This document shows, piece by piece, positions 34,309 to 43,247 of a DNA stretch of 64,000 nucleotides; position 1 is the stretch's first letter; the number at the start of each line of letters is the position of its first letter. Origin of the DNA: Lachnospiraceae bacterium. Its GTDB lineage: Bacteria; Bacillota; Clostridia; Lachnospirales; Lachnospiraceae. The notes below the pieces were generated by a model. That model saw nothing but the letters and a program-made list of their open reading frames with translations. It had not been told where the DNA came from and did no database searches. The position numbers were made by a program, and so were the translations under genes. The stretch covers positions 8,107 through 72,106 of the forward strand of contig WSLY01000009.1 in the NCBI GenBank assembly GCA_013316825.1, given 5' to 3'.

Positions 34309-34833
34309 ATGGAACTGCAAATTTTACACATGCTGCAGGATATACATGCGGAATGGCTGGATCCGGTGATGATATTGCTGTCTGCACTGGGGAATGCCGG
34401 ACTGATATGGATTGCGCTGAGCGTTGTTCTGGCAATCCCAAAGAGAACCCGGCTCTGCGCTTTTACCATGATGGGCGCCATGGCATTGTCCTTTTTGCTG
34501 GGAAATGTGATAATCAAGAATCTGGTGGCAAGACCTCGTCCTTTTTCGGTGGATGCTTCCGTTATACTTTTGATTCCGCAGCCAGGGGAATATTCTTTTC
34601 CGTCCGGTCACACACTGAACGGATTTACGGCAGCGACGGTCCTGTTTCTGTATTATAAAAAAGCAGGAGTTTTTGCACTTTTGTCTGCAGCGGCAATCGC
34701 CTTTTCCAGAATGTATCTGTTTGTGCATTATCCGACGGATATTCTTGCAGGTATGCTGCTGGGGATAGCGGACGCGGCGGCTATGTATTTTATTGTAAAA
34801 ATGATACAAAAAAAGAGGGAAGAAAGGCTTTGA
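34309..34833 (+). CDS. PAP2-family membrane phosphatase
   Basis: 174 residues with several membrane helices and the three PAP2 motifs: K-x6-RP in KNLVARPRP, FPSGH, and SR-x5-H-x3-D in SRMYLFVHYPTD. These enzymes remove phosphate from lipid phosphates such as undecaprenyl pyrophosphate or phosphatidic acid on the outer face of the membrane. It starts 19 bp after the permease stop with only a weak ribosome site, so it may depend on upstream translation. Its stop lies inside the terminator hairpin. Confidence 0.88.
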   Translation: MELQILHMLQDIHAEWLDPVMILLSALGNAGLIWIALSVVLAIPKRTRLCAFTMMGAMALSFLLGNVIIKNLVARPRPFSVDASVILLIPQPGEYSFPSGHTLNGFTAATVLFLYYKKAGVFALLSAAAIAFSRMYLFVHYPTDILAGMLLGIADAAAMYFIVKMIQKKREERL

Positions 34834-34848
34834 GCCTTTCTTCTTTTT
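34819..34848 (+). terminator. Intrinsic terminator after the PAP2 gene
   Basis: GAAGAAAGGCT pairs with AGCCTTTCTTC (34819-34829 with 34833-34843), 3-base loop, then TTTTT. The PAP2 stop codon is in the loop/3' arm. Confidence 0.9.
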
Positions 34849-34905
34849 GCGAAAAACACAGAAAAAGCTGTACAAAATAACACAAAAACAGTGCAAAAAA
34901 ATGGG

Positions 34906-34934
34906 TTGTGAAGAAAGGGTGCAGACAGTAGAAT
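34906..34934 (+). promoter_or_regulatory. Promoter of the GH2 gene
   Basis: TTGTGA (34906-34911), 17-base spacer, TAGAAT (34929-34934). The -35 is two bases off consensus. Confidence 0.5.
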
Positions 34935-35038
34935 AAAATTACAATAGGATTCGGGTGCCAAAAGCCCTGTCGGAATCACCTATAAGATTACAATTTAGAA
35001 AGGGAAGCGTACAGGCTGTACGCGCAAATGGGGAAGGT

Positions 35039-38000
35039 ATGGATAGAAAAAGGCTATTGAATGACAAATGGGAGTTTGTAAAGACGCCATATGGGACAGA
35101 GCTTACAGCGCTTTCGGCATGGGAAGAGAATTTTGAACAGGTGGACATTCCGCATGACTGGCTGATTTATGACACGGAGCGGCTTTATGAAACGGGAACG
35201 GGCTGGTACCGCAGGCATTTGGAGATGACTGCGGCGGACGGCTTTGTCAGGCTGCTTCGCTTCGACGGTGTTTACATGGATTCTAAGGTGTACATAAACG
35301 GACAGCTTGTGGGTGAGTGGAAATATGGATATTCTACCTTTGAGCTCGATATTACCAAGTACCTGCAAGCGGGCGATAATGTGATTATGGTGCGTGTGGA
35401 CCACCATGAGCCAAATTCCCGCTGGTATTCAGGCGCGGGCATTTACCGCAATGTCTGGCTGAAAACGGTGCCGGCTGTTCATTTTGCCTCCGATGGCATC
35501 TATGTGGCGACGAGAAGGCAGGGCGAGGACTTTGTTGTGGAGATAGAGGCGGAGGTTGCCGGAGAAGCAGACGGCGCGCAGGGGGAAAAGCCTGCGGAAA
35601 ACGGCAGTCAGCAGGGAGAAGAGCCTGCGGGACAGGCGGGCAGCTTTGCCAAAGTGCGGATATGGCAGGAAGGGAAGCTTGTCAAAGAAGGACGGCTTGC
35701 AAAAGAAGCAGGAAACGCACTGTTAAAGGGGACGGTGCCGGTGGAGCGCCCAAAGCTGTGGGATGCGGAGAACCCGAATCTCTATGAGCTGGAGCTGGAG
35801 CTTTCTAACGGTGATATAGAAAAAACAGTGTTTGGCTTCAGAGAATTTGTATTTAGTCCAAAGAAGGGTTTTATTGCCAACGGAAAGCAGGTGAAGCTGC
35901 ATGGTGTCTGCGAGCATCATGATTTGGGCAGTCTGGGTGCGGCGTTCAACAAAACAGCCATGCGCCGGAAGCTTTTGACTTTAAAGAAGATGGGCGTCAA
36001 TGCAGTCCGCACTTCGCACAACATGCCTGCGCCGGAATTTATGGAGCTTGCGGATGAAATGGGCTTTTATGTGGACTCGGAAGCTTTTGACATGTGGGAG
36101 GAGTCCAAGACGGAATATGATTATGCCAGATTTTTTCCGGAGTGGGCCGCAAAGGATGTGGCAAGCTGGATCCGGCGGGACAGGAACCACCCTTCTGTTA
36201 TCATGTGGAGCATTGGTAATGAAATCCATGATACCAATGTGGCGCGCGGCTTAGAGGTGGCGAAGATGCTGACGGATTATGTGAAGGAGCATGACCCGAA
36301 GGGCAATGCTATGGTGACGATAGGCTCCAACTATATGCCGTGGGAGGGGGCGCAGCAATGCGCGGATGTAGTAAAGCTTGCAGGTTATAATTATCTGGAG
36401 CGGTATTATGACGAGCAGCATGAAGCCCATCCCGACTGGATAATTTATGGCAGCGAGACTTCTTCGGCGGTGCAGAGCAGGGGCGTTTATCATTTCCCGC
36501 TGGCACAGCCCATTCTGACGGAGGATGACGAACAGTGTTCGGCTCTGGGCAACAGCCGTCCGAGCTGGGCGGGCAAATCCGTAGAGTTTTGTATTTGCGC
36601 AGACAGGGACAGGGAGTATGCGGCAGGGCAGTTTTTGTGGACCGGGCATGATTACATTGGCGAGCCGACGCCGTACCATACAAAAAATTCCTATTTTGGA
36701 CAGATTGATACGGCAGGTTTCCCGAAAGATACTTATTATATGTATCAGGCGGAATGGACGGATTATAAAAAAGCGCCCATGGTGCATCTGCTTCCTTATT
36801 GGGATTTTAATGAAGGTCAGTTGATTGATATACGCGTATGCAGCAATGCACCTGAGGCAGAGGTGTTTGTAAATGAAAAATCGCTGGGGAGGGTACGGAT
36901 AGACCATGCGCACGGTGAGGTGCTGTTTCCAAGCTTTCAGGTGCCTTACGAGGCTGGGTGCATTAGGGCGGCTGCCTATGATGAAAATGGAGCGGTGATT
37001 GCGGAGGATATACATAAATCTTTTAAAGACCCGGCGCGTATCACGCTGCGGGCTGACAAGAGTGAGCTTAAGGCGGACGGTGAGGATTTGGTGTTTGTAG
37101 AAATCGGCATGGCGGACGAGGAGGGAAATCCCGTGGAAAATGCCATGGATTATGTAGAGGTAAACGTCACGGGAGCAGGGCGGCTTGTAGGGCTTGACAA
37201 TGGCGACAGTACGGATTATGACCCCTATAAAGGAACGATAAGAAAGCTCTTTAACGGAAAGCTTCTGGCAATTATCGGTGCAAAATGCGAAGCGGGAGAG
37301 ATTACGGTTACGGTGCGTCCCATGGAAGAAGGAAGGGTGCAGGCAGAAACGCTTTTCCTAAAAGCAGTGGAAGCTAATGCCAGAGAGGGCGTGTCTGCCC
37401 TGATGGAAAACAGCCCCATGAAACTTGTGACAGGAGCGTCAGGTATAACGCCGGTGAGAAGGATTGCTCTTGTCAGCGGTGACGGACAGAAATTTAATGA
37501 AGATAAAAGGGATATTGTAGTGGGCGCGTATCTGTATCCGGCGGGTGCTGAGCAGAAGATAACTTTCTCTGTGGTAAACGATATGGGAATCCAGTCGAAT
37601 CTGGCTGAAGTAGAGCTGCTGGATGGCATACCGGACAGAGCAGAGGGCAAATTTGCAGCCGGCACGGACGATTTGACCGCCGAAGGCTTGCGGCGTCCGG
37701 CTGCGTGCTGCCGTGTTCATGCAAAAGGTGACGGCGACTTTAAGCTGCGTGCTTCCGTTGACAACGGCACCGGAACCATAAAATTAATTTCCCAGCTCGA
37801 GTTCACGGCAGAAGGGCTTGGAGAGGCGTATATCAACCCGTATGAATTCGTGACAGGCGCATTGTACAACTGCTTTGCAGGAGATGTGGGCGGATTTAGC
37901 GAAAAGAGTGTGGCAATGGCGCAGGAGGGTGTAAGCGAGGTTGGTTACAGGGGGCTTGATTTTGGAGCATATGGCTCTGATGAAATTACCCTGCCGATTT

Positions 38001-38593
38001 TTACCCAGAATGACGACCCGCATTTTCTGCAGATATGGGAAGGTATGCCGGAGGAGGAGGGGAGCGAGCTGCTGGCGGATGTGGTCTATCAGAAGCCTAG
38101 TATTTGGAATGTTTACCAGCCGGAGACGTATAAACTGAAAAGACGGGTGAAGGGTGTCACTACAATTTGTCTTGTGGCGAAAAACCAGCGCTATTTTATC
38201 AAAGGCTTTACCTTTACAAAGCTGCAAAAAGCGTATGAGAAGCTTTGGGCGTCGGAATACAGCCGGATTTACGGGGATACCTTTACGGTAGCGCAGGAGT
38301 CGGTTGAAGGCATCGGCAATAATGTCTCGCTGGAGTTTGAAGATATGGACTTTTTAGACAAGGGCTTTGAACAGCTTACCATTTGCGGGCGCAGCAAGCT
38401 TCCGGTCAATTCCATTCATATCCGTTTCTTCTATGAAGACAGGGAGCCGGTGAACCAGCTTGTAGAATTCCCTCACAGTGAGGAGTACACGGAGCGTACA
38501 TTCCCCTTGGAGAGCTGTAAAGGAAAATGCCGCGTTGGATTTATTTTCCTGCCGGGGTGCGATTTTGACTTTAAATGGTTCCAATTCTCATAA
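35039..38593 (+). CDS. GH2-family beta-galactosidase with DUF4982 and C-terminal extension
   Basis: 1,184 residues, no signal peptide. Order: GH2 sugar-binding jelly roll (with HDW and DGVYMDSKVYING), Ig-like domain, TIM barrel with acid/base Glu in MWSIGNEIHD and nucleophile Glu in IIYGSETSSA, substrate-binding FLWTGHDYIGEP, then a DUF4982-like and GH2 C-terminal Ig region (ITLRADKSELKADGEDLVFVEI). A final ~280 residues with a CBM-like jelly roll (VKGVTTICLVA) complete it. A Gly/Glu/Gln-rich insert (about residues 176-200) sits in the first Ig-like domain. It would release galactose for galKT. Start at ATG 35039 fits the usual MDRKRLLNDxWEF opening, although GGAAGG is unusually close; a GTG 28 codons upstream is an alternative. 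Confidence 0.9.
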   Translation: MDRKRLLNDKWEFVKTPYGTELTALSAWEENFEQVDIPHDWLIYDTERLYETGTGWYRRHLEMTAADGFVRLLRFDGVYMDSKVYINGQLVGEWKYGYSTFELDITKYLQAGDNVIMVRVDHHEPNSRWYSGAGIYRNVWLKTVPAVHFASDGIYVATRRQGEDFVVEIEAEVAGEADGAQGEKPAENGSQQGEEPAGQAGSFAKVRIWQEGKLVKEGRLAKEAGNALLKGTVPVERPKLWDAENPNLYELELELSNGDIEKTVFGFREFVFSPKKGFIANGKQVKLHGVCEHHDLGSLGAAFNKTAMRRKLLTLKKMGVNAVRTSHNMPAPEFMELADEMGFYVDSEAFDMWEESKTEYDYARFFPEWAAKDVASWIRRDRNHPSVIMWSIGNEIHDTNVARGLEVAKMLTDYVKEHDPKGNAMVTIGSNYMPWEGAQQCADVVKLAGYNYLERYYDEQHEAHPDWIIYGSETSSAVQSRGVYHFPLAQPILTEDDEQCSALGNSRPSWAGKSVEFCICADRDREYAAGQFLWTGHDYIGEPTPYHTKNSYFGQIDTAGFPKDTYYMYQAEWTDYKKAPMVHLLPYWDFNEGQLIDIRVCSNAPEAEVFVNEKSLGRVRIDHAHGEVLFPSFQVPYEAGCIRAAAYDENGAVIAEDIHKSFKDPARITLRADKSELKADGEDLVFVEIGMADEEGNPVENAMDYVEVNVTGAGRLVGLDNGDSTDYDPYKGTIRKLFNGKLLAIIGAKCEAGEITVTVRPMEEGRVQAETLFLKAVEANAREGVSALMENSPMKLVTGASGITPVRRIALVSGDGQKFNEDKRDIVVGAYLYPAGAEQKITFSVVNDMGIQSNLAEVELLDGIPDRAEGKFAAGTDDLTAEGLRRPAACCRVHAKGDGDFKLRASVDNGTGTIKLISQLEFTAEGLGEAYINPYEFVTGALYNCFAGDVGGFSEKSVAMAQEGVSEVGYRGLDFGAYGSDEITLPIFTQNDDPHFLQIWEGMPEEEGSELLADVVYQKPSIWNVYQPETYKLKRRVKGVTTICLVAKNQRYFIKGFTFTKLQKAYEKLWASEYSRIYGDTFTVAQESVEGIGNNVSLEFEDMDFLDKGFEQLTICGRSKLPVNSIHIRFFYEDREPVNQLVEFPHSEEYTERTFPLESCKGKCRVGFIFLPGCDFDFKWFQFS

Positions 38594-38618
38594 ATGATTT
38601 TCTGATTTGTGCCGATAT
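38591..38618 (+). promoter_or_regulatory. Sigma-28 (SigD/FliA)-type promoter
   Basis: TAAA (38591-38594), 16-base spacer, GCCGATAT (38611-38618), an exact match to the B. subtilis SigD consensus TAAA-N14-16-GCCGATAT. The TAAA overlaps the stop of the GH2 gene, and the only gene downstream before a terminator is the calcium-loop protein. Confidence 0.75.
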
Positions 38619-38733
38619 AATAGTTAACCCTTATTTTACCAATAAGCGGAAAGTGAGGGAATAACTGTTGTGGGGAAGGAACCCCGGTTAAAGCGCATAA
38701 CAGCGTTTTCTCATGCAGACAAGGAGGTGCGGC

Positions 38734-39963
38734 ATGAAAATCAAACAAAGCGCCGTCGCAATGGCGTCACAGAGGGAGGCATCGCAAAGCTATGACCTTA
38801 GCGTAACTGCCACAGGTGACAGATTTTGGGTGAACGGCACAACTTCGCAGGCATCCAAGGAGAAGGAAGCATCAGCCTTTTTTGGCTGGTCGTCGCAGCC
38901 GGCGACCTTAGAGCTTTCGAAGGAGGCAAAGGAACAGGAGGCTTCGGAGAAAACAAAGGACGGCTCTTACCGGAAAAAGGACAAGAACAGACCGATTCCG
39001 GAAAAGGAAGGGCAAAAGGCAGGATTTATTGACGAGCTGACGGGACAGGCGAAAAAGCAGCCCGATTGGGAAACGGAAGAAAGCTTCAAACTGAAAATGA
39101 TGAGGCGGCTTTTTGAATCCCTGCGCGGCATACAGGGCAATAAGCGTCCCAATTACATGGGCTGGGGAAAGAAAACCCAGCAGACGTTTGGCTTCCGCAT
39201 GCAGTCCTGGCAGCGAACTTCGGCTTCCATTGAGGCTGTCAGTATAAAGGCTTCGGCAGGCAGCAGGGGGACGACGGCAAAGGTAGGCGCCGGACACTGG
39301 GAGGAGCGTGTGACCACGTCTAAAATCTTTACGGACAGGGAGGTTACTTCTTTTTCAACGTTCGGATCGGTGGAAACAGCCGACGGAAGAAGTATTCACT
39401 TCAACTTGAACCTGGAAATGTCCAGAGAATTTACGAGCGCAGTCGGGATGGAATATGCCAGAAAGACGTTCTGTATCGACCCGCTGGTTATCAATTTGGA
39501 AGGCAATCCCGCGTCTTTCTCGGACCAGACCTTCTTCTTTGATTTGGACAGCGACGGCAAAGCGGAAGAACTGTCTTCACTGACCGGCGGCAGCGGTTTT
39601 TTGGCGCTGGACTTAAACAATGACGGCGTCATCAATGACGGAAGCGAGCTGTTTGGCACAAAGAGCGGCGACGGCTTTAAGGACCTTGCAGCGTATGACA
39701 AGGACGGAAACGGCTGGATTGATGAAAACGACGAGGTGTTTAAACACTTGAAGGTATGGACAAAGAACGCGGATGGAAGCGACCGCCTGATTGCGATTGC
39801 GGATGCGGGAGTCGGCGCCATTTACCTCGGGAATGCCTCCACGGAGTTTTCGGTAAATACGCTGGATACCAACCGGACGCAGGGAATTGTCCGCAGCACC
39901 GGTATTTTCTTAAAGGAAAGCGGTGCGGTCGGTACGATACAGCATGTGGATTTGGTGGTTTAA
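38734..39963 (+). CDS. Calcium-loop (EF-hand/RTX-tail-like) protein, likely motility regulon
   Basis: 409 residues, no signal peptide or membrane helix. The N-terminal ~200 residues are polar and Lys/Glu/Gln-rich. The C-terminal ~150 residues carry a chain of Asp-rich turns: FDLDSDGKAEE, LDLNNDGVINDGSELFG, YDKDGNGWIDENDEVF. This arrangement (D-x-D-x-D-G with GSELFG) is found at the tail of RTX-type and dockerin-like proteins and should bind calcium. AAGGAGG lies 6 bases before the ATG. The upstream sigma-28 type promoter implies co-expression with flagellar late genes. Function unknown; export might use a flagellar or other leaderless route, which is inference. Confidence 0.75.
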   Translation: MKIKQSAVAMASQREASQSYDLSVTATGDRFWVNGTTSQASKEKEASAFFGWSSQPATLELSKEAKEQEASEKTKDGSYRKKDKNRPIPEKEGQKAGFIDELTGQAKKQPDWETEESFKLKMMRRLFESLRGIQGNKRPNYMGWGKKTQQTFGFRMQSWQRTSASIEAVSIKASAGSRGTTAKVGAGHWEERVTTSKIFTDREVTSFSTFGSVETADGRSIHFNLNLEMSREFTSAVGMEYARKTFCIDPLVINLEGNPASFSDQTFFFDLDSDGKAEELSSLTGGSGFLALDLNNDGVINDGSELFGTKSGDGFKDLAAYDKDGNGWIDENDEVFKHLKVWTKNADGSDRLIAIADAGVGAIYLGNASTEFSVNTLDTNRTQGIVRSTGIFLKESGAVGTIQHVDLVV

Positions 39964-39978
39964 AAAATAAGCAGAGAT

Positions 39979-40017
39979 AAAAGGACTTTCGGCAAATGCG
40001 CCGGAAGTCCTTTTTTA
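39979..40017 (+). terminator. Intrinsic terminator after the calcium-loop gene
   Basis: AAAGGACTT-T-CGGC (39980-39993) pairs with GCCG-G-AAGTCCTTT, then TTTTTT. About 14 bp including one G-U. Confidence 0.9.
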
Positions 40018-40066
40018 CAGGAGTGTCAATAGAAAGACGCAAAAGGCAATTTAGATAAATAAGTAC

Positions 40067-40097
40067 TTGACTATACTGCTGCTGTATGGTTTATGAT
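40067..40097 (+). promoter_or_regulatory. MerR-type promoter/operator of cls (19-bp spacer)
   Basis: TTGACT (40067-40072), 19-base spacer, TATGAT (40092-40097). The spacer holds an inverted repeat, CTATAC...GTATGG. The over-long spacer with a central dyad is the hallmark of MerR-activated promoters. The same element stands before the MATE gene at 45641. Confidence 0.8.
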
Positions 40098-40199
40098 AGG
40101 ATATAGTAAGTCCTGTACAAGCGAAACATGACGAAACAGGATGATGAAGCGTTGGGCGTCAAAAGCCCTGCCGCTTTGTGGATGGAGAAAGGAAGAATT

Positions 40200-41774
40200 A
40201 TGCCGACGGATAAAAGCAAGGGGCTCTCGCTCTTAAAAAAGGGACAAAAGGGTATTGTACATGCCGTGTTCAGCCGCTTTGGGCTGATTTTACTTATGCT
40301 TGTTGTGCAGGTATTGATTTTGCTGGGCATTTTTCAGCGGTTTGAGGAGTTTCTGCCTCATATTATGGGCGGAGCTGCCTTGTTTACCTTTATTATGGTG
40401 ATTTATCTTTTAAACAGCAGGATTAATCCCACGGCAAAAATTACGTGGCTGATTGTGATTATGCTGTTGCCCGTGTTTGGCGTGCTTTTGCTTTTGTATA
40501 CACAGAGCGATATCGGACATAGGGCGTTAAAGATGCGCATTGACTGGATTATTAAGCATACAAAGGAAGAGATTGTGCAGCAGAAGGAGGTTGTGGAGTC
40601 GCTTTCTAAGGAAAATGCAGGAGCGGCTGCCTTGGTGCATTATATGGGCAGGAGCGGCTGCCATCCGGTGTATGACAAGACGGCGGTGACATATTTTCCT
40701 CTTGGAGAAGATAAATTTGAAGAGATGCTGCGGCAGCTTGAAGCGGCAAAGCATTTCATTTTTATGGAATATTTTATTGTGGACGAAGGGGAAATGTGGG
40801 GCAGGGTGTTGGAAATCCTGGCAAAAAAAGCCGCAGAGGGCGTGGATGTCCGCGTGATGTATGACGGCACCTGTGAATTTTCGCTGCTGCCGCGCAATTA
40901 TCCGAAGAAACTGAAGGCATTGGGAATCCGTTGTAAGGTGTTTGCGCATGTATCGCCCTTTGTCTCCACCCACTACAATTATCGCGACCACAGAAAAATT
41001 TTGGTGATTGACGGACATACCGCCTTTAACGGGGGCGTAAATCTTGCAGATGAATATATCAATAAAAAATCAAGGTTCGGGCATTGGAAGGATACTGCCG
41101 TTATGCTGCAGGGAGAGGCAGTCAAAAGCTTTACTTTGATGTTCCTGCAGATGTGGGGGATTGATGAGAAGGAGCTTGGGACGGCGCAGTTTCTTTCTTA
41201 TCCGGCGCAGCCTGTGGAGGCTGCAAAGGGTTATGTGATTCCTTATGGGGACTGTCCGCTTGATAATGACAAGCTGGGGGAGAGGGTTTATATGGATATT
41301 CTCAATAGGGCCCTGTCCTATGTACATATTATGACGCCATATTTGATTCTGGACGGGGAGCTGGAGACGGCGCTGAAGTTTGCGGCGGAGCGGGGTGTCG
41401 ATGTCGCGCTGATACTGCCGGGAATTCCCGACAAGGCAATTCCCTACGCGCTGGCAAAAACGCATTATGCGTCTTTGCTGGAATCGGGCGTAAAAATATA
41501 CGAGTATACACCCGGCTTTGTCCATGCCAAAGTGTTTGTCAGTGACTTGCGGGAAGCGGTAGTCGGTACTATCAATCTGGATTACCGCAGTCTGTATCAT
41601 CATTTTGAGTGTGCAACCTACCTTTATGGCACGGACTGTATTGCGGATATCGAGGCGGATTTTCAGGCGACGCTTGCAAAATGCAGGCGGGTCTCCAAAG
41701 AAACGATTCGCAAGGAAAAATGGCGGGTAAAGCTTTTGGGGCGTCTGATGAAGGTCATTGCGCCGCTTTTGTAA
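40200..41774 (+). CDS. cls: Cardiolipin synthase
   Basis: 524 residues. Two N-terminal membrane helices (LILLMLVVQVLILLGIF and WLIVIMLLPVFGVLLLLY) precede two phospholipase-D domains with catalytic HKD motifs: HYNYRDHRKILVIDGHTAF and HAKVFVSDLREAVVGTINLD. It condenses two phosphatidylglycerols (or uses another donor) into cardiolipin at the membrane. Start at the ATG 5-6 bases after AAAGGAAG; an ATG 24 codons upstream lacks a ribosome site. Transcription is probably activated by the MerR-family protein encoded next door, through the 19-bp-spacer promoter, so cardiolipin synthesis may respond to a drug-like or cationic signal. Confidence 0.93.
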   Translation: MPTDKSKGLSLLKKGQKGIVHAVFSRFGLILLMLVVQVLILLGIFQRFEEFLPHIMGGAALFTFIMVIYLLNSRINPTAKITWLIVIMLLPVFGVLLLLYTQSDIGHRALKMRIDWIIKHTKEEIVQQKEVVESLSKENAGAAALVHYMGRSGCHPVYDKTAVTYFPLGEDKFEEMLRQLEAAKHFIFMEYFIVDEGEMWGRVLEILAKKAAEGVDVRVMYDGTCEFSLLPRNYPKKLKALGIRCKVFAHVSPFVSTHYNYRDHRKILVIDGHTAFNGGVNLADEYINKKSRFGHWKDTAVMLQGEAVKSFTLMFLQMWGIDEKELGTAQFLSYPAQPVEAAKGYVIPYGDCPLDNDKLGERVYMDILNRALSYVHIMTPYLILDGELETALKFAAERGVDVALILPGIPDKAIPYALAKTHYASLLESGVKIYEYTPGFVHAKVFVSDLREAVVGTINLDYRSLYHHFECATYLYGTDCIADIEADFQATLAKCRRVSKETIRKEKWRVKLLGRLMKVIAPLL

Positions 41775-41785
41775 GCCTGTGAGCG

Positions 41786-42601
41786 TCAGCGGACAGGGAT
41801 TTCAATCTGCACAATATAATCTTCAATCCGGTCGATTACATTTTCGTTGAGTCCCATTTCGTAGGAAAAACCGGAGAGTTTCAGCTTGTGTTTTTTAGCA
41901 TAAGCAAGAATTGCCTGATAACGCAGGGGAATTGTGTCCCAGTCTCCCTTGTGAAAGGCTCTCAAATATTTACCGGCGGGCTGTATATGCAGTCCGTCTT
42001 TTTGTTTGAGAAAGGGAATTTCAATAAAAAGTTTGGAATAATCGTCAAAATTGCCATTTTGCAGGCTGGAGACGGAAATCATGGAACCGTAGAGAGCGTC
42101 GTGTAAGCGCCCGAGTTTGTATTTTTCCGTTTCAGCCGTAATCATTTCTACTTCCTCATAAAAGGAGGTGTCTTTGTCAATATCCACGGTGACGAGACAG
42201 CGTTCTTCCTTTTCAATGATATCGATTGCGGATAAATCCATTGTCAGCAGCGTTTCCATATTCTGATGATAGACACACAGGTTTTTCCTGACCGCCTGCA
42301 GGTGAAGGATGCTGTGGTCCAGCGCGGCTATTTTTTCTGCTAAAAGCGCTTTCATGCCTGCAGCGGAACGATTTTTCATAAAGGCCTGTATTTCCGCAAT
42401 GGATACGCCCAGTTCCCGCAGCAGCAAAATAGTCTCCAAAACAGGGCTTTGGTGGTAATCATAGAAGCGGTATCCGTTTTCCGGATGAATGGCGGCAGGC
42501 GTAAACAATCCGATTTCGTCATACCACATCAATGTCTTTTTGTGAATGCCGTGCATGGCAGCAAATTGTCCTATGGTGAGAAGTTTTTCTTTTTGATTCA
42601 T
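41786..42601 (-). CDS. MerR-family regulator with effector-binding (GyrI/BmrR-like) domain
   Basis: 271 residues. The MerR winged helix-turn-helix (TIGQFAAMHGIHKKTLMWYDEIGL, with NGYRFYDYHQ wing; quoted in part) is followed by a coiled-coil dimer helix and a ~150-residue C-terminal domain of the BmrR/GyrI-like kind that binds hydrophobic or cationic compounds. Ends 11 bp from the convergent cls stop. The ATG follows GAGG by 5 bases. It is the natural candidate to act at the twin promoters with 19-bp spacers before cls and the MATE efflux gene. Its own promoter has a normal spacer and no such dyad. Confidence 0.92.
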   Translation of the reverse strand: MNQKEKLLTIGQFAAMHGIHKKTLMWYDEIGLFTPAAIHPENGYRFYDYHQSPVLETILLLRELGVSIAEIQAFMKNRSAAGMKALLAEKIAALDHSILHLQAVRKNLCVYHQNMETLLTMDLSAIDIIEKEERCLVTVDIDKDTSFYEEVEMITAETEKYKLGRLHDALYGSMISVSSLQNGNFDDYSKLFIEIPFLKQKDGLHIQPAGKYLRAFHKGDWDTIPLRYQAILAYAKKHKLKLSGFSYEMGLNENVIDRIEDYIVQIEIPVR

Positions 42602-42626
42602 AAGCACCTCGTTTCTTGATAAATTA

Positions 42627-42656
42627 ATTATATCTTATTAACCACTATTGATACAA
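42627..42656 (-). promoter_or_regulatory. Promoter of the MerR-family gene
   Basis: On the minus strand TTGTAT, an 18-base spacer and a perfect TATAAT, about 26 bases before the ATG. Confidence 0.65.
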
Positions 42657-42675
42657 CTTTATTATAGCACTTTAG

Positions 42676-42768
42676 GAGTTTGACGGAGATATTCGATTTG
42701 ATGAAGGCGGTGTATTTACCGACAATGGTTATATTTTAGAGGGCATACCGACTGTACTTCGTATTTGA
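42676..42768 (+). pseudogene. Short C-terminal gene remnant (about 30 codons)
   Basis: An open frame with no start reads FDGDIRFDEGGVFTDNGYIL then EGIPTVLRI-stop. It looks like the tail of a real protein cut off at the left, just beyond the MerR promoter. I do not recognise the parent. It may mark the edge of the inserted restriction-modification island. Confidence 0.35.
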
Positions 42769-42957
42769 AAAGGTCGGGGTACTGTAAATTCCATATTTCA
42801 GTAATACTTAGGTATATGGGCTTTCACTATCAAATCTAGTACTCATTTGCTGTCGATTCTACTATATCTCTTTTTTATTTCCTCAATTATACCTTCTGAA
42901 TATAGAGTTGCTTTTGCTGATTTTTTGCGTTGTCATAAATACACCGCTTTGCCTTGT
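42769..42957. other. AT-rich gene-free junction before the restriction-modification genes
   Basis: About 190 bases with clearly lower GC than the flanks and many short T-runs. No gene, hairpin terminator or repeat of note was seen. It reads as foreign flank DNA of the island. Confidence 0.5.
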
Positions 42958-42984
42958 GACTTATTGTATGTAGACTTTTAGTAT
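42958..42984 (+). promoter_or_regulatory. Tandem direct repeat upstream of the XRE controller (C-box candidate)
   Basis: GACTTATTGTAT (42958-42969) and GACTTTTAGTAT (42973-42984) match at 10 of 12 positions with a 15-bp period. They lie ~42-68 bases before the controller start, next to a TATATT/TATTAT -10-like stretch. Controller proteins of restriction-modification systems bind such tandem boxes. Confidence 0.5.
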
Positions 42985-43025
42985 TCACTCTCACTATATT
43001 ATGTAATGTGGAGGATTACAAGTGT

Positions 43026-43247
43026 ATGGACATAGTAAAAGTTTTTGGAAACAACTTGAAGAAATACCGCGTTGCCATTGGATTGTCCCAAGAAGCTTTT
43101 GCAGACAAATGCGGTATGCATCGTACTTATATTAGTGCCATTGAATGCTGTCGTAGAAGTATTTCTTTAGAGAATATTCAACGCATTGCCGATGCGCTTC
43201 AAATCGAAACATATAAACTATTTGTGGAGGAAGATTCAAATGTCTAG
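43026..43247 (+). CDS. XRE-family helix-turn-helix protein, likely R-M controller (C protein)
   Basis: 73 residues, nearly all one helix-turn-helix: NLKKYRVAIGLSQEAFADKCG, HRTYISAIECCRRS (recognition helix), LENIQRIADALQI. The size and position, directly before and overlapping by 8 bp a restriction endonuclease gene, fit a C protein that delays endonuclease production until methylation is complete. GGAGG lies 11 bases before the ATG. Codon use is AT-rich compared with cls and MATE. Confidence 0.82.
   Translation: MDIVKVFGNNLKKYRVAIGLSQEAFADKCGMHRTYISAIECCRRSISLENIQRIADALQIETYKLFVEEDSNV

Noticed and set aside
36251..37015. 254-codon antisense frame in the GH2 gene
   Set aside because: Shadow of a conserved enzyme-coding region; composition and lack of start signals argue against a gene.
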